This document shows positions 50,586-59,125 of a stretch of DNA of 64,000 nt, piece after piece. The notes under the pieces were generated by a model, which saw only the letters and a list, made by a program, of their open reading frames with translations, did not search any database and had not been told where the DNA came from. Both the position numbers and the translations under genes were made by a program. How positions within the stretch are numbered: position 1 is the first letter of the stretch; every line of letters begins with the position of its first letter. Source of the stretch: CAVRRZ01 sp963723745 (GTDB taxonomy: Bacteria > Actinomycetota > Actinomycetes > Mycobacteriales > Geodermatophilaceae); assembly GCA_963723745.1 (NCBI GenBank), contig CAVRRZ010000005.1, forward strand, positions 248,001 to 312,000. Direction: 5' to 3'.

Positions 50586-52484
50586 ATGGCGCACGTCGAC
50601 GACGCGTTCGCCGGCTTCGTCGAGCGCGAGCGGCCGTCGCTGCTGCGCACCGGGCTCCTGCTCACGGGTGACGCGCGGGACGCCGAGGCACTCGTCACCG
50701 ACGCCCTGGCCCGGGTGCGGCGCCGCTGGCGGCGGACGACCGGTGCGGACGGCGCAGCCGCCGCCGCGCGCACCGAGCTGGTGCGGGCGTACCTGCGGAC
50801 GCGGCCGGGCCCGGCCGCGGACCAGCTCATCGACGCTCCGGAGGACGCGGACCTGGCGTGGCTGCACGGTGCCGACCAGGACCAGGCCCACCCGGACCAG
50901 GCCCACCCGGACCAGGCCGGCCCGGACGACGACCTCGCGCGGGAGTGGCGTCGGCTCGAACCGCGCGTCCGCGTCGCGCTCACCCTGGGCCCGGTCGAGC
51001 ACCGCCCCCCGGGCGAGGTGGCCCGCCTGGTCGGCCGGCCGGAACGGGAGGTCGGCACCGGCATCCGCGCCGGTCTGGTCCGGCTGCACGCCGCCGGCGG
51101 CAGCGACGCCGACCTGGCGGCGCAACTGCTCCCCGCCGTCCCCGGGCCCGCGCCGTGGCAGCACACCGACCGGACGGCGGCGCGCGAAGCGACCCGTCGG
51201 CACCTGGTGCGCCGCCGAATCGCCGCCGTCGCCGCCGGCGCCGCCGTCGCGGCCTGCGCGCTGGTCGCGGCGGTGCTCGCCTGGCCCGGCGGGACACCGT
51301 CCGAGGCGGCGCGCGGCGCGGCCGACCGCGGACCGGCCGGAGTCCCCTCGGCCCCGGTGCTGGTGGAGCCGACCCGCGGCTCCCTCGCCGACGACGCAGC
51401 GTTCCTCACGCGGGTGCGGAGCGTCGACTGGGCGACGGACGCGGCGCCGCCGGTCGACGAGCGCGAAGTCGTCCTGGCGACCGACACGCCGTCGGGCCGG
51501 GTCGTCCTCGTCGCCGGCCGGGTGGGCCGCCAGGTGCGCGGCGCCTGGCTGACCGGGCCCGCCGGGGCGCCCGCGGACGAGCTGGTCCCCTACCTCTCCG
51601 AGCGCATGAGCCGCACCGAGCCGGCCGGCGTGCTCGTCTCCGACGGGAGCAGCGCCACGCTCGTCGTGGTAGCCGCGCCCGGCGACTCGATCGATGTGTC
51701 ACCGCGACTGGAGATCGCGTCGGACGGCACCGCGACGCGCGCGTACACCGCCTCCTCGGCCGACGAGGGCGTCGCGGTGGTCCCGGTCGACGACGTCGCG
51801 GCCGGCCTCGCCGCGGGCTTCCGCGTCCGGCGCGACGGCGCGATCGTGCACCGCGACGCGTTCGCCCGCCCCGACGACGTGCGCGTTCCCGCACCCGCGC
51901 TGGCCCTCGAGCCGGCCCGCCCCGTCGAGCTGCGTCCCGAGCCGGGCGTGGTCGGGGAGGCGGTGGCACGCGCCTCCGTCCCGCTCGGCGTCGACCCCGC
52001 GACGCTCGAGCCCGAGCTCCTGTGGTCGGCCGCGCTCACCCGCACCGGTGGGCTGGGCACGGTCGCCGTCGTCACCGGCCGCGTGCCCCGGGGTGGCCGG
52101 CTGGTGACCACCCTCGGATACCTCGGGACGGCGGGGACGGGACGGCCGATCCCCTGCGGCACCCGCACCCTCGCGGACGACGGGCCCGTCGCCGAGCTCA
52201 CGGCGGCCGCGGTCTGCAGCGTGTCCGACGGCAACGACTACGAGGCCGACCGGACCTGGCTGGTGGTCACCGCCCCGGAGCGCGCCGTGCGGGCGGAGGT
52301 GCTCGACGACCGCGGCACCGTCCTCGACACCGTCGACCTGGTTTCGGGTGGTTCGGTGTCCCGCACACCGGACGGTGCCGCCGCCGTCCGCACGCTCGAC
52401 GCCGCCGGCCGGCCACTGGGTGCGGCACCGGTCGACGGGCCGGGCGTTGCGTTCGGCGACTACGGCGACGGTGACCAGGAGTGA
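50586..52484 (+). CDS. Membrane-tethered sigma-like protein with large external domain
   Basis: A 632-residue fusion. Residues ~5-50 resemble ECF sigma region 2 (FVERERPSLLRTGLLLTGDARDAE). Residues ~118-170 resemble region 4 (REWRRLEPRVRVALTL, EVARLVGRPEREVGTGI, then RAGLVRLHAAG). Between them lie three DQAHP/DQAGP repeats (98-113). A single TM helix (~212-233) leads to a ~400-residue, Thr/Val/Asp-rich external domain with two close Cys residues (IPCGT and AAVCSVS). ATG at 50586 with GGAGG upstream. No anti-sigma gene is adjacent. The fused outer domain may replace one, or the protein may be a surface protein that has kept a degenerate sigma module. No family name is certain. Confidence 0.7.
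   Translation: MAHVDDAFAGFVERERPSLLRTGLLLTGDARDAEALVTDALARVRRRWRRTTGADGAAAAARTELVRAYLRTRPGPAADQLIDAPEDADLAWLHGADQDQAHPDQAHPDQAGPDDDLAREWRRLEPRVRVALTLGPVEHRPPGEVARLVGRPEREVGTGIRAGLVRLHAAGGSDADLAAQLLPAVPGPAPWQHTDRTAAREATRRHLVRRRIAAVAAGAAVAACALVAAVLAWPGGTPSEAARGAADRGPAGVPSAPVLVEPTRGSLADDAAFLTRVRSVDWATDAAPPVDEREVVLATDTPSGRVVLVAGRVGRQVRGAWLTGPAGAPADELVPYLSERMSRTEPAGVLVSDGSSATLVVVAAPGDSIDVSPRLEIASDGTATRAYTASSADEGVAVVPVDDVAAGLAAGFRVRRDGAIVHRDAFARPDDVRVPAPALALEPARPVELRPEPGVVGEAVARASVPLGVDPATLEPELLWSAALTRTGGLGTVAVVTGRVPRGGRLVTTLGYLGTAGTGRPIPCGTRTLADDGPVAELTAAAVCSVSDGNDYEADRTWLVVTAPERAVRAEVLDDRGTVLDTVDLVSGGSVSRTPDGAAAVRTLDAAGRPLGAAPVDGPGVAFGDYGDGDQE
50880..50924. repeat. 15-bp tandem repeat in sigma-like gene
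   Basis: GACCAGGCCCACCCG occurs at 50880-50894 and 50895-50909, and as a near copy at 50910-50924. Five-codon period; encodes DQAHP-DQAHP-DQAGP in the linker between the two sigma-like helical regions. Confidence 0.9.
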
Positions 52485-52557
52485 GCACGGCGGGGAGCCC
52501 CGTCGCTGCCGTGCCAGGATGCCTCCGATCCGCCGCACCGGCGCCAGGAGGTAGCAC

Positions 52558-53097
52558 GTGACCGAGCCCCCAACGGCCCCCGACGCCCCGCAGCCGATCC
52601 GCCGCGTCGTCACCGGGCACGACGCCGACGGACGCGCGACCGTCCTGCACGACGGCTTGGCGCAGAACGTGAAGAGCCCCCGGCCGGGCCAGTTCTCGAC
52701 GCTGCTGTGGTGCACCGACGGCGCCCCGGCCCCGATGCCGGTCGGCCTGGACGCCGAGGACATGGGCGCCCGCGTGCTGGGCACGTACCCGCCGGAGCGC
52801 GGCACCCGGTTCATGATCGCCGAGTACCCGCCCGGCAACGTGCCCCGCCGGCACCGCACCGAGACCATCGACTACGTCATCGTGCTGTCGGGCCGGATCG
52901 AGATGGAGCTCGACGACGGCGAGACCGTGGCCCTGGGCCCCGGCGACGTCATGGTCCAGCGCGGCACCTACCACGCCTGGCACAACCCCGGCCCGGACGT
53001 CTGCCGGATGGTCTTCGTGCTGGTCGACGCGCAGCCGCTCGGCATCGGCGAGCCGCTCCCCCGCAGCGCCGGACAGCACCCGCCGACCGCGTCCTGA
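52558..53097 (+). CDS. Cupin-domain protein
   Basis: A 179-residue single-cupin protein. The conserved cupin motif 1 (PRRHRTETIDYVIVLSGRIE, ~97-116) and motif 2 (LGPGDVMVQRGTYHAWHNPG, ~128-147) supply His/Glu metal ligands, though the first motif has one His fewer than the strict pattern. GTG at 52558 with AGGAGG nine bases upstream. It could be a metal-dependent dioxygenase, isomerase or binding protein. It lies 140 bases before an AtoE-like fatty acid carrier; a link is possible. Confidence 0.82.
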   Translation: MTEPPTAPDAPQPIRRVVTGHDADGRATVLHDGLAQNVKSPRPGQFSTLLWCTDGAPAPMPVGLDAEDMGARVLGTYPPERGTRFMIAEYPPGNVPRRHRTETIDYVIVLSGRIEMELDDGETVALGPGDVMVQRGTYHAWHNPGPDVCRMVFVLVDAQPLGIGEPLPRSAGQHPPTAS

Positions 53098-53237
53098 CCC
53101 GCCGAGCCGACCCCGGGACGCAGCCCGGCCGCCCCGGTGTCACGATGCGAGCGACGCCGGCCGCGCGCGCCGGAGGCACCGCGGTGCCTCCGCCCCGGGT
53201 CGGCGTCATCCGTCGGCATCCGGATCCAGGGGGCAGC

Positions 53238-54635
53238 ATGACAACCACTCGTCCGACGCCGGAGCGCGATCCGCAGGGCAGCCGGTCGTCCGGCCTCTCG
53301 GCGGTGATGCGCCCGGTCAACTCGGTCGTCGAGCGCTACATCCCGAGCGCGCTCGTCTTCGCCATCGTGCTCACGATCGTCGTGGCGATCATGGCGCTGA
53401 CGCTGACCGACTCGGGACCTGCCGACGTCGTCCGCGCGTGGGGGGACGGGCTGTCGGGCCTGCTGGCCTTCATCACCCAGATGGCGCTGATCCTGCTGCT
53501 CGGCCACACCCTGGCCAACACCGGACCGGTGCGCCGGCTGCTCACCACGCTCGGCGGCGTGCCCCGGACCGCACTGGCCGCCTATCTCTACGTGTTCGTG
53601 ATCGCGGCCCTGGCGTCGCTGATCACCTGGGGCCTGGGTCTGGTCGTCGGCGCGCTCCTGGCCAAGGAGGTCGCCGCGCAGGGCCGTGAGCGCGGGCTGC
53701 GGCTGCACTTCCCGATGCTGGTCGCCGCCGGGTACTCCGGCTACGTCATCTGGCACATGGGCTACTCGGGGTCGGGCCCGCTCACCGCGGCGACCGAGGG
53801 CTCGTTCCTGGCCGAGCAGCTCGGCGGCACCATCCCGGTCTCGGAGACCACGTTCGCCTGGTGGAACATCGTCGCCGCCCTGGTCACCGTCGTCGTGGTC
53901 GGACTGGCCCTGGCCTGGGCCGCGCCCCGATCTGGCGACCGCGTCGTGGAGCTGCCCGCCGGAGCCGAGTACGGCGAGGCCGTCGATCTCGACGACGAGG
54001 TGACCACACCCGCCGACCGGGTCGACGCCAGCCGGGTGCTGACGACGCTCGTGGGGGTGGCCCTGGTCGCCTACCTGGTGCTGCACTACGCCGACGGCGG
54101 CACGCCCACCCTCGACATCGTCAACTGGACGTTCCTCGCCCTGATCTTCCTGCTGGTGCGCAGCCCGTTCGAGCTCATCGCGCTGGTCAAGAACGCCGCC
54201 TCCAACGTCGGCGAGATCCTGCTCCAGTTCCCCCTCTACGCCGGGATCCTCGGCATCATGTCGGCGACGGGGCTGATCGCGGTCCTGTCCGACGCGGCCG
54301 TCAGCGTGGCCAACCCGACCAGCTTCGGCGTCCTCGTCTTCCTGTCCGCCGGCCTGGTCAACCTGTTCGTGCCCTCCGGCGGCGGGCAGTTCGCCGTCCA
54401 GGGCCCGGTCGTGCTCGACGCCGCCGATCGCCTCGGCGTCGATCCCGCCGTGGCGATCATGGCCGTCGCCTACGGGGACCAGTGGACCAACATGATCCAG
54501 CCGTTCTGGGCGCTGCCGGTGCTGGCGATAGCGGGGCTGAAGATGCGCGACATCCTCGGCTACACGACCGTGACGCTGGTGGCCTCCGGCCTGGTCTTCG
54601 GCACCACGCTGCTGCTGCTGGGCATGGCGGCCTAG
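53238..54635 (+). CDS. Short-chain fatty acid transporter (AtoE-like)
   Basis: A 465-residue polytopic permease of the AtoE/TIGR00366 family, which imports short-chain fatty acids such as butyrate or acetoacetate. About 11-12 TM helices. It shows the family's GYSGYVIWHMGYSGSGPL (~170-187), a SGGGQFAVQGP segment (~380-390) and GDQWTNMIQPFWALP (~412-426). ATG at 53238 after CAGGGGG. No atoAD CoA-transferase genes are nearby. Confidence 0.87.
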   Translation: MTTTRPTPERDPQGSRSSGLSAVMRPVNSVVERYIPSALVFAIVLTIVVAIMALTLTDSGPADVVRAWGDGLSGLLAFITQMALILLLGHTLANTGPVRRLLTTLGGVPRTALAAYLYVFVIAALASLITWGLGLVVGALLAKEVAAQGRERGLRLHFPMLVAAGYSGYVIWHMGYSGSGPLTAATEGSFLAEQLGGTIPVSETTFAWWNIVAALVTVVVVGLALAWAAPRSGDRVVELPAGAEYGEAVDLDDEVTTPADRVDASRVLTTLVGVALVAYLVLHYADGGTPTLDIVNWTFLALIFLLVRSPFELIALVKNAASNVGEILLQFPLYAGILGIMSATGLIAVLSDAAVSVANPTSFGVLVFLSAGLVNLFVPSGGGQFAVQGPVVLDAADRLGVDPAVAIMAVAYGDQWTNMIQPFWALPVLAIAGLKMRDILGYTTVTLVASGLVFGTTLLLLGMAA

Positions 54636-54795
54636 CTGCGCCGATGCCCGATCGCGCGGCGCGCCGGTGACCGACCGTGGCGACACGGTGCGACTTCCTG
54701 GAAAGTTTCGCCTGTTGCGCCTGGGGCGTTTGTGACGACCCGATGACAGCCCCTAGCGTGGCGGTGTCCGACCGGCGCGTCTGCCACCAGCACCG

Positions 54796-54981
54796 GTGGC
54801 AACCGGCCGGACGCCGCCGAACCATCGCCGGCGCGCCCGCTCCCCCGGGTGGCGCCGCACCGGACCGGGGACCCACCGTTCCTCCGGGGTGAAGCGACCG
54901 GCGCCTCTCGGGGTGCCGGACGCCGGGCGACTTCCCGCCCGAACCCGTCAGCTCACCCGGTAGGCGGCCGTGGAAGAAGGG
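54796..54981 (+). ncRNA. ydaO/yuaA c-di-AMP riboswitch leader
   Basis: The leader of the NlpC/P60 gene holds the conserved blocks of the actinobacterial ydaO riboswitch: ACCGGGGACCCACCG (54869-54883), GGGGTGAAGCG (54886-54896), then CCCGAACCCGTCAGCTCACC (54938-54957) and GGTAGGCGGC (54959-54968). High c-di-AMP ends transcription of cell-wall hydrolase genes in this class, as upstream of Streptomyces rpfA. The boundaries are approximate. The bases from 54636 to about 54795 hold nothing else that is clear. Confidence 0.85.
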
Positions 54982-54995
54982 AACGACCGCCGACC

Positions 54996-56126
54996 ATGGC
55001 GCGTGCGCACGCCTCCGCCTGCCGTCCCTCCGCCCGCTCCCGGGCCCTCGCGGCCGGCCTGGGCGCCCTCGTCGTCGCGGGGGGTGTCACCTTCACACCG
55101 CTCCCGGCGGCCGCGGACCCCGAGCCACCCGCGAACGCCACGGAGGCGCAGCGACTGGTCGCGGAGAAGGCCAGGGAACTCGAGGTCGTCAGCGAGCGCG
55201 TCAACGAGGCGCGCGAACGCCTGCGCCGGCAGCAGGCGGCGGCCGACGCTGCCGAGGGGGCCGTCGCCGAGGCGCTGGAGGAACTCGACCACGCGCGGCA
55301 GCAGGTCCGCACGGTCGCCCGCAGCGCCTGGACCGGCCGGCAGCTGACCGCGCTGAACGTCATGCTGTCGGCCGAGTCGCCCGAGGACCTGCTCGACCGG
55401 GTGGGCACCCTGGACACGATCGCCCGCTACAACGGGGGCGTGCTCACCGAGGCGACCGCGGCCGACGCCGAGGCGCGGCAGGCCCGGGAGCGGGCCGACG
55501 AGGCGGCCGCGGAAGCGTTCTCGCTGGTGCAGCGGGTCGCTGCCCAGCAGGAGGACCTCGACCGCCAGGTCGTGCAGTACAAGGCGGACTACGAGCGGCT
55601 GCTGGCCGAGGAGCGCGCCGCCCGAGAGGCCGCCGAGCGGGCCGCACGCGAGCGGGCCGCGGCCGACCGCGCCTCGCGCGACGACCGCCCCTCGACGGCG
55701 TCGAACCCGGCCCCGGCACCCGCACCCGCACCGGCGCCCGCCCCCGCCCCGGTCGCGGCCGGCGGCGGTGGCAGCGGCACGGCCCGGGCCGCGGTCAGCG
55801 CGGCGCTCGCCCAGGTCGGCGACCCGTACTCGTGGGGCGCGGGCGGACCGAACGCCTTCGACTGCTCCGGGCTCACCATGTTCGCCTACCGGGCCGCCGG
55901 CGTCAGCCTGCCGCACTCCAGCCGCATGCAGTCGACCATGGGGACGTCGGTGTCGCGGTCGGCGATGCAGCCCGGTGACCTGCTCTTCTACTACAGCCCG
56001 GTCAGCCACGTGAGCATGTACATCGGCAACGGCCAGATGGTGCACGCCTCGACCTACGGCCAGCCGGTCAAGGTGGTGCCGATCTCGTCGATGCCGAACT
56101 TCCACACGGTCCGCCGCATCGCCTAG
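54996..56126 (+). CDS. NlpC/P60 peptidoglycan endopeptidase (RipA-like)
   Basis: A 376-residue secreted hydrolase. Signal peptide at 1-40 (LAAGLGALVVAGG, AAA cleavage site). A long coiled coil (~48-225) holds the enzyme off or targets it to partners, as in RipA. An Ala-Pro repeat linker follows (~236-252). The C-terminal NlpC/P60 domain (~262-376) has the catalytic Cys in FDCSGLTMFAY and His in VSHVSMYIG. It cuts peptide cross-links between D-Glu and meso-DAP. ATG at 54996. A c-di-AMP riboswitch in its leader ties it to osmotic and wall-stress signalling. Confidence 0.9.
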   Translation: MARAHASACRPSARSRALAAGLGALVVAGGVTFTPLPAAADPEPPANATEAQRLVAEKARELEVVSERVNEARERLRRQQAAADAAEGAVAEALEELDHARQQVRTVARSAWTGRQLTALNVMLSAESPEDLLDRVGTLDTIARYNGGVLTEATAADAEARQARERADEAAAEAFSLVQRVAAQQEDLDRQVVQYKADYERLLAEERAAREAAERAARERAAADRASRDDRPSTASNPAPAPAPAPAPAPAPVAAGGGGSGTARAAVSAALAQVGDPYSWGAGGPNAFDCSGLTMFAYRAAGVSLPHSSRMQSTMGTSVSRSAMQPGDLLFYYSPVSHVSMYIGNGQMVHASTYGQPVKVVPISSMPNFHTVRRIA

Positions 56127-56137
56127 CTTCGTGCGCC

Positions 56138-57013
56138 GTGGACTTCCGATTCACGGTGCGGCAGCCGTCGGGCCCGCTCGGCCGGTACGTGGAGTCGGTC
56201 TGGTACGCCAGCGGTCAGATCCCCTACGCCCGTGAGCGGATCGCGCCGACCGGGTCGACCGTGGCCGGGATCGTGCTCGGCCCGCCGATCCGACAGACGC
56301 CGCTCGGCGGTGCGCCGTTCACCGCCGATGCGGGCTTCCTGATCGGGCCGCACGACCGCCCGGTGTGGAACGAGCCCAGCGGTCGGACGGAGTGCGTCGG
56401 GATCGTGACCACCCCGATCGGTTGTGCCGCGGCGTTCGGCGTGCGGCCGGCACCGCTGCGCGGCCGCGTCGTCGACCTGCTTACCGCTTGGCCGGCCGCG
56501 GGCGGCCTGCGCGAGCGGCTGGCCGGCTCGCCTGTGGCCGACCCGGAGACGCTGCTGGACGCGACCGAGGAGGTGCTCGACCGCGGCCTGGACGGGTCCG
56601 ACCACGGCCTCGACCGGTGCGAGCGGGCCGTCGCCGCGCTGGATGCGGACCCGACGCGGTCCGTCGCCGGGCTGGCCGCCGAACTGGCCGTCTCGCACGG
56701 TCACCTCGACCGCGAGTTCACCCGGATCGTCGGGCTCACCCCGCGCACCCTTGCCCGGGTGCTCCGCGTCCGCCGCCTCCTCGAGCAGGTGGACGTGTGG
56801 GGCCCGGTCGCCTGGACCCGACTGGCCGCCGATCTCGGCTGGTACGACCAGTCGCACCTGGTCCGCGACGTCACGCGGCACACCGGCGTCCCGCCATCGG
56901 CCTACGTCGCCGCCCAGCGGCGGCTCCTCACCCCCGAGGACGCCGCGCCCGGGTTCGTGCCCGAGGACGGACAGGTGAAATCCGTCCAAGACCCGGCGGC
57001 GCCCCGTCCGTGA
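56138..57013 (+). CDS. AraC-family transcriptional regulator
   Basis: A 291-residue regulator. The N-terminal sensor (~1-160) is a DUF6597-like beta domain (RYVESVWYAS at the start). The C-terminal double HTH (~178-270) has SVAGLAAELAVSHGHLDREF and AADLGWYDQSHLVRDVTRH. GTG at 56138, 11 bases after the NlpC/P60 stop. Its TGA lies 33 bases before the start of an SRPBCC gene, so the pair may be coexpressed. Confidence 0.85.
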   Translation: MDFRFTVRQPSGPLGRYVESVWYASGQIPYARERIAPTGSTVAGIVLGPPIRQTPLGGAPFTADAGFLIGPHDRPVWNEPSGRTECVGIVTTPIGCAAAFGVRPAPLRGRVVDLLTAWPAAGGLRERLAGSPVADPETLLDATEEVLDRGLDGSDHGLDRCERAVAALDADPTRSVAGLAAELAVSHGHLDREFTRIVGLTPRTLARVLRVRRLLEQVDVWGPVAWTRLAADLGWYDQSHLVRDVTRHTGVPPSAYVAAQRRLLTPEDAAPGFVPEDGQVKSVQDPAAPRP

Positions 57014-57045
57014 GCATGGGCGCCCGACCGACCGAGGAGCCACCC

Positions 57046-57462
57046 GTGACCCGCGCCTTCACCGCCCGCCGCACCGTCGACCGCCCGGCGGAGGAGGTCT
57101 GGCGCCGGCTCACCGACTGGGAACGGGCGGCCGGCTGGCTCGACGTCGACGCGATCGCGGCCGACGGACCCACCGAGCCGGGTACGCGGCTGACCTTCAC
57201 CACCCGCGGCAAGCAGCACGTCAGCGAGATCACGGCGGTGCAGCCCGGGCGGTCGGTCACGCTGCGCTCCACGCAGGGCGGCGTCACGGCCGACTACCGG
57301 TACACCGTCGAGCCGGACGGCGAGGGCAGCGCCGTGGCCCTCGACGCCGACGTCCGTACCCGCGGACCGTGGACGCTCGTCGCCCCGGTGATCCGCGCGG
57401 TGATCCGCCGCACCGACTCCGACCAGCTGGGCAGGCTCGACCGCGAGCTTGCCGACCGGTAG
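57046..57462 (+). CDS. SRPBCC-fold (polyketide cyclase/START-like) protein
   Basis: A 138-residue helix-grip protein with the opening RTVDRPAEEVWRRLTDWER and the alternating strands that line a hydrophobic cavity. The GTG at 57046 has GAGGAG six bases upstream; an in-frame GTG overlapping the AraC stop gives 12 more residues. It probably binds a small lipid or aromatic ligand. No enzymatic residues are evident. Confidence 0.75.
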   Translation: MTRAFTARRTVDRPAEEVWRRLTDWERAAGWLDVDAIAADGPTEPGTRLTFTTRGKQHVSEITAVQPGRSVTLRSTQGGVTADYRYTVEPDGEGSAVALDADVRTRGPWTLVAPVIRAVIRRTDSDQLGRLDRELADR

Positions 57463-57522
57463 CCGGACCGGTCTCACTGACTGTGTCCCTATCGGGGTGA
57501 CTCCCGCGGGTGTCAGTGGCGG

Positions 57523-57903
57523 TTAGTCGCGACGGTCGCGGGTGATCGCCTCGGCGTTGTCGACGATCCAGGACATCACCGGGACGAAGCGGTCCGCGAG
57601 CTCGCGGCCGCGATCGGTCAGCGAGTACTCGACGTAGGGCGGGACGACCGGCCGGGACTCTCGATGCACCAGGCCGTCCTCGGCCAGGGTCCGCAGCGTC
57701 TGGGCGAGCATCTTCTCGCTGATGCCCTCAGCGCGCCGGCGCAGCTCGCTCCACCGCACCGGCTGACCTTCGGAGAGCACCAGCAGGATCAGCGCGCCCC
57801 ACTTGCTGGTCACGTGCTCAAGGACGGATCGGCTCGGACAGTTGGCCGGGAACACCCCATCGGGAAACTGTCGCCGCAGGTCGCCGCCAATACTTACCAT
57901 CAC
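57523..57903 (-). CDS. HxlR-family regulator
   Basis: A 126-residue winged-helix protein of the HxlR type. It has CPSRSVLEHVTSKWGALILL (~22-41), with the Cys that senses quinones or aldehydes in relatives such as YodB and QorR. The wing region is RTLAEDGLVHRESRPVVPPYVEYSLT. It is divergent from a QorB-like quinone oxidoreductase, matching the QorR-qorA/qorB arrangement in corynebacteria. An ACTTCC/GGAAGT operator lies between the two genes. Confidence 0.9.
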   Translation of the reverse strand: MMVSIGGDLRRQFPDGVFPANCPSRSVLEHVTSKWGALILLVLSEGQPVRWSELRRRAEGISEKMLAQTLRTLAEDGLVHRESRPVVPPYVEYSLTDRGRELADRFVPVMSWIVDNAEAITRDRRD

Positions 57904-57928
57904 GTGGGCACCCTACCTGAAAGTGCGT

Positions 57929-57945
57929 ACTTCCTTCTGGGAAGT
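57929..57945. promoter_or_regulatory. HxlR operator (ACTTCC-N5-GGAAGT)
   Basis: A perfect 6-bp inverted repeat in the 98-base gap between the HxlR and QorB-like genes. The GTAC-TTCC form resembles sites bound by QorR/HxlR regulators. It is centred about 65 bases from the qorB start. Confidence 0.65.
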
Positions 57946-58001
57946 GATGGCATGTGGCGATGTTGGAGCAGGTGACAACCGTCCGCTTCGTAAGGAGCCT
58001 C

Positions 58002-58859
58002 ATGTCCATCGTCGTCACCGGAGCCAGCGGCAATCTCGGCCGTCTCACCGTCCAGGCGCTGCTCGATCGCGGCGTCGCGGCGAACCGGATCGTCGCCACG
58101 GCACGCACGCCCAAGAGCCTCACCGACCTCGCCGACCGCGGTGTCGTCGTCCGGCACGCCGACTACAGCGACCCGCAGAGCCTCAAGGAGGCCTTGGCAG
58201 GAGCGGAGCGCGTGCTCCTGGTCTCCTCGAGCGAGGTCGGGCAGCGAATCGAGCAGCACGGCAACGTCGTCGACGCCGCGCGGGAGGCTGGTGTGGACCT
58301 GATCGCCTACACGAGCGCCCCCCGCGCGGATACCACCGAGATGCTGCTGGCGGCCGAGCACGCAGCCACCGAGCGACTGATCCGTGACTCCGGCCTGGAC
58401 TACGTCTTCCTCCGCAACTCCTGGTACCTGGAGAACTACACCGGGCAGCTCGCCACAGCGCTGGAGCACAAGGCGATCCTCGGCAGCGCCGGGAACGGCC
58501 GCGTGAGTGGGGCGAGCCGGGCCGACTACGCCGCGGCGGCAGCGGCAGTTCTCGCCGGCGACGGTCCGCGCAACCACATCTATGAGCTCGGCGGTGACAC
58601 GGCGTTCACCCTGGGCGAGTACGCCGAGACGCTCTCTGGCCTGGTCGGCGAGACGATCGCCTACGTGGACCAGCCGCCGGCGGAGTACCAGGCGTTCCTC
58701 GAGTCAGTGGGCCTGCCCGAGCCGCTGGCCCGCGTCCTGGCCGACTCCGACGTCGCCGTCGCGCGCGGCGACCTGCTGGTGGAGTCGGGCGACCTGAGCC
58801 GGCTGATCGGACGGCCGACCACCGGACTCGCCGACGCGATCCGAACCGCTCTGGGCTGA
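58002..58859 (+). CDS. NAD(P)H:quinone oxidoreductase QorB-like
   Basis: A 285-residue NmrA-type atypical SDR with Rossmann motif VTGASGNLGRLT (~5-16) and LRNSWYLENY (~144-153) in the substrate region, as in YtfG/QorB. It reduces quinones with NADPH in a one- or two-electron step. ATG at 58002 with AAGGAG four bases upstream. Divergent from its probable redox-sensing HxlR repressor. Confidence 0.87.
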   Translation: MSIVVTGASGNLGRLTVQALLDRGVAANRIVATARTPKSLTDLADRGVVVRHADYSDPQSLKEALAGAERVLLVSSSEVGQRIEQHGNVVDAAREAGVDLIAYTSAPRADTTEMLLAAEHAATERLIRDSGLDYVFLRNSWYLENYTGQLATALEHKAILGSAGNGRVSGASRADYAAAAAAVLAGDGPRNHIYELGGDTAFTLGEYAETLSGLVGETIAYVDQPPAEYQAFLESVGLPEPLARVLADSDVAVARGDLLVESGDLSRLIGRPTTGLADAIRTALG

Positions 58860-59125
58860 GACGCATGATCCTCGGCGCACGGGGCTCGGTGGGCATCTCC
58901 ATGAGGATCCACGGTCCTTCGTCCACCGTCCCGTGCGTCCGAACGACCTCCTGCACGACAGTTCGGTGCCCGCTTCGAGGTGATGCGCTCCAGGTCGGTC
59001 CAGAAGTCGCTGCGTCGCTCCGGCAGCACGCACTGCTCGTCGGTCAGGTCGGTTGAGGACGACGTGGCCCAGACGGCGCCTCTCCGGCCGACGTGCGCAG
59101 GCGCCTCCACATGGGGCACGCCCAG
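58860..59125. other. Gap between QorB-like and acyl-CoA synthetase genes
   Basis: A 266-base convergent gap with no supported gene. A minus-strand frame reading TDLTDEQ looks faintly like a transposase start but does not continue, so nothing is called. Confidence 0.5.

Noticed and set aside
57475..57518. Inverted repeat CACTGAC/GTCAGTG after the SRPBCC gene
   Set aside because: The 30-base loop and 7-bp stem are too weak to call a terminator with confidence.
58860..59125. Possible transposase remnant (TDLTDEQ) on the - strand
   Set aside because: Only seven residues look similar and the frame does not continue with any transposase motif.
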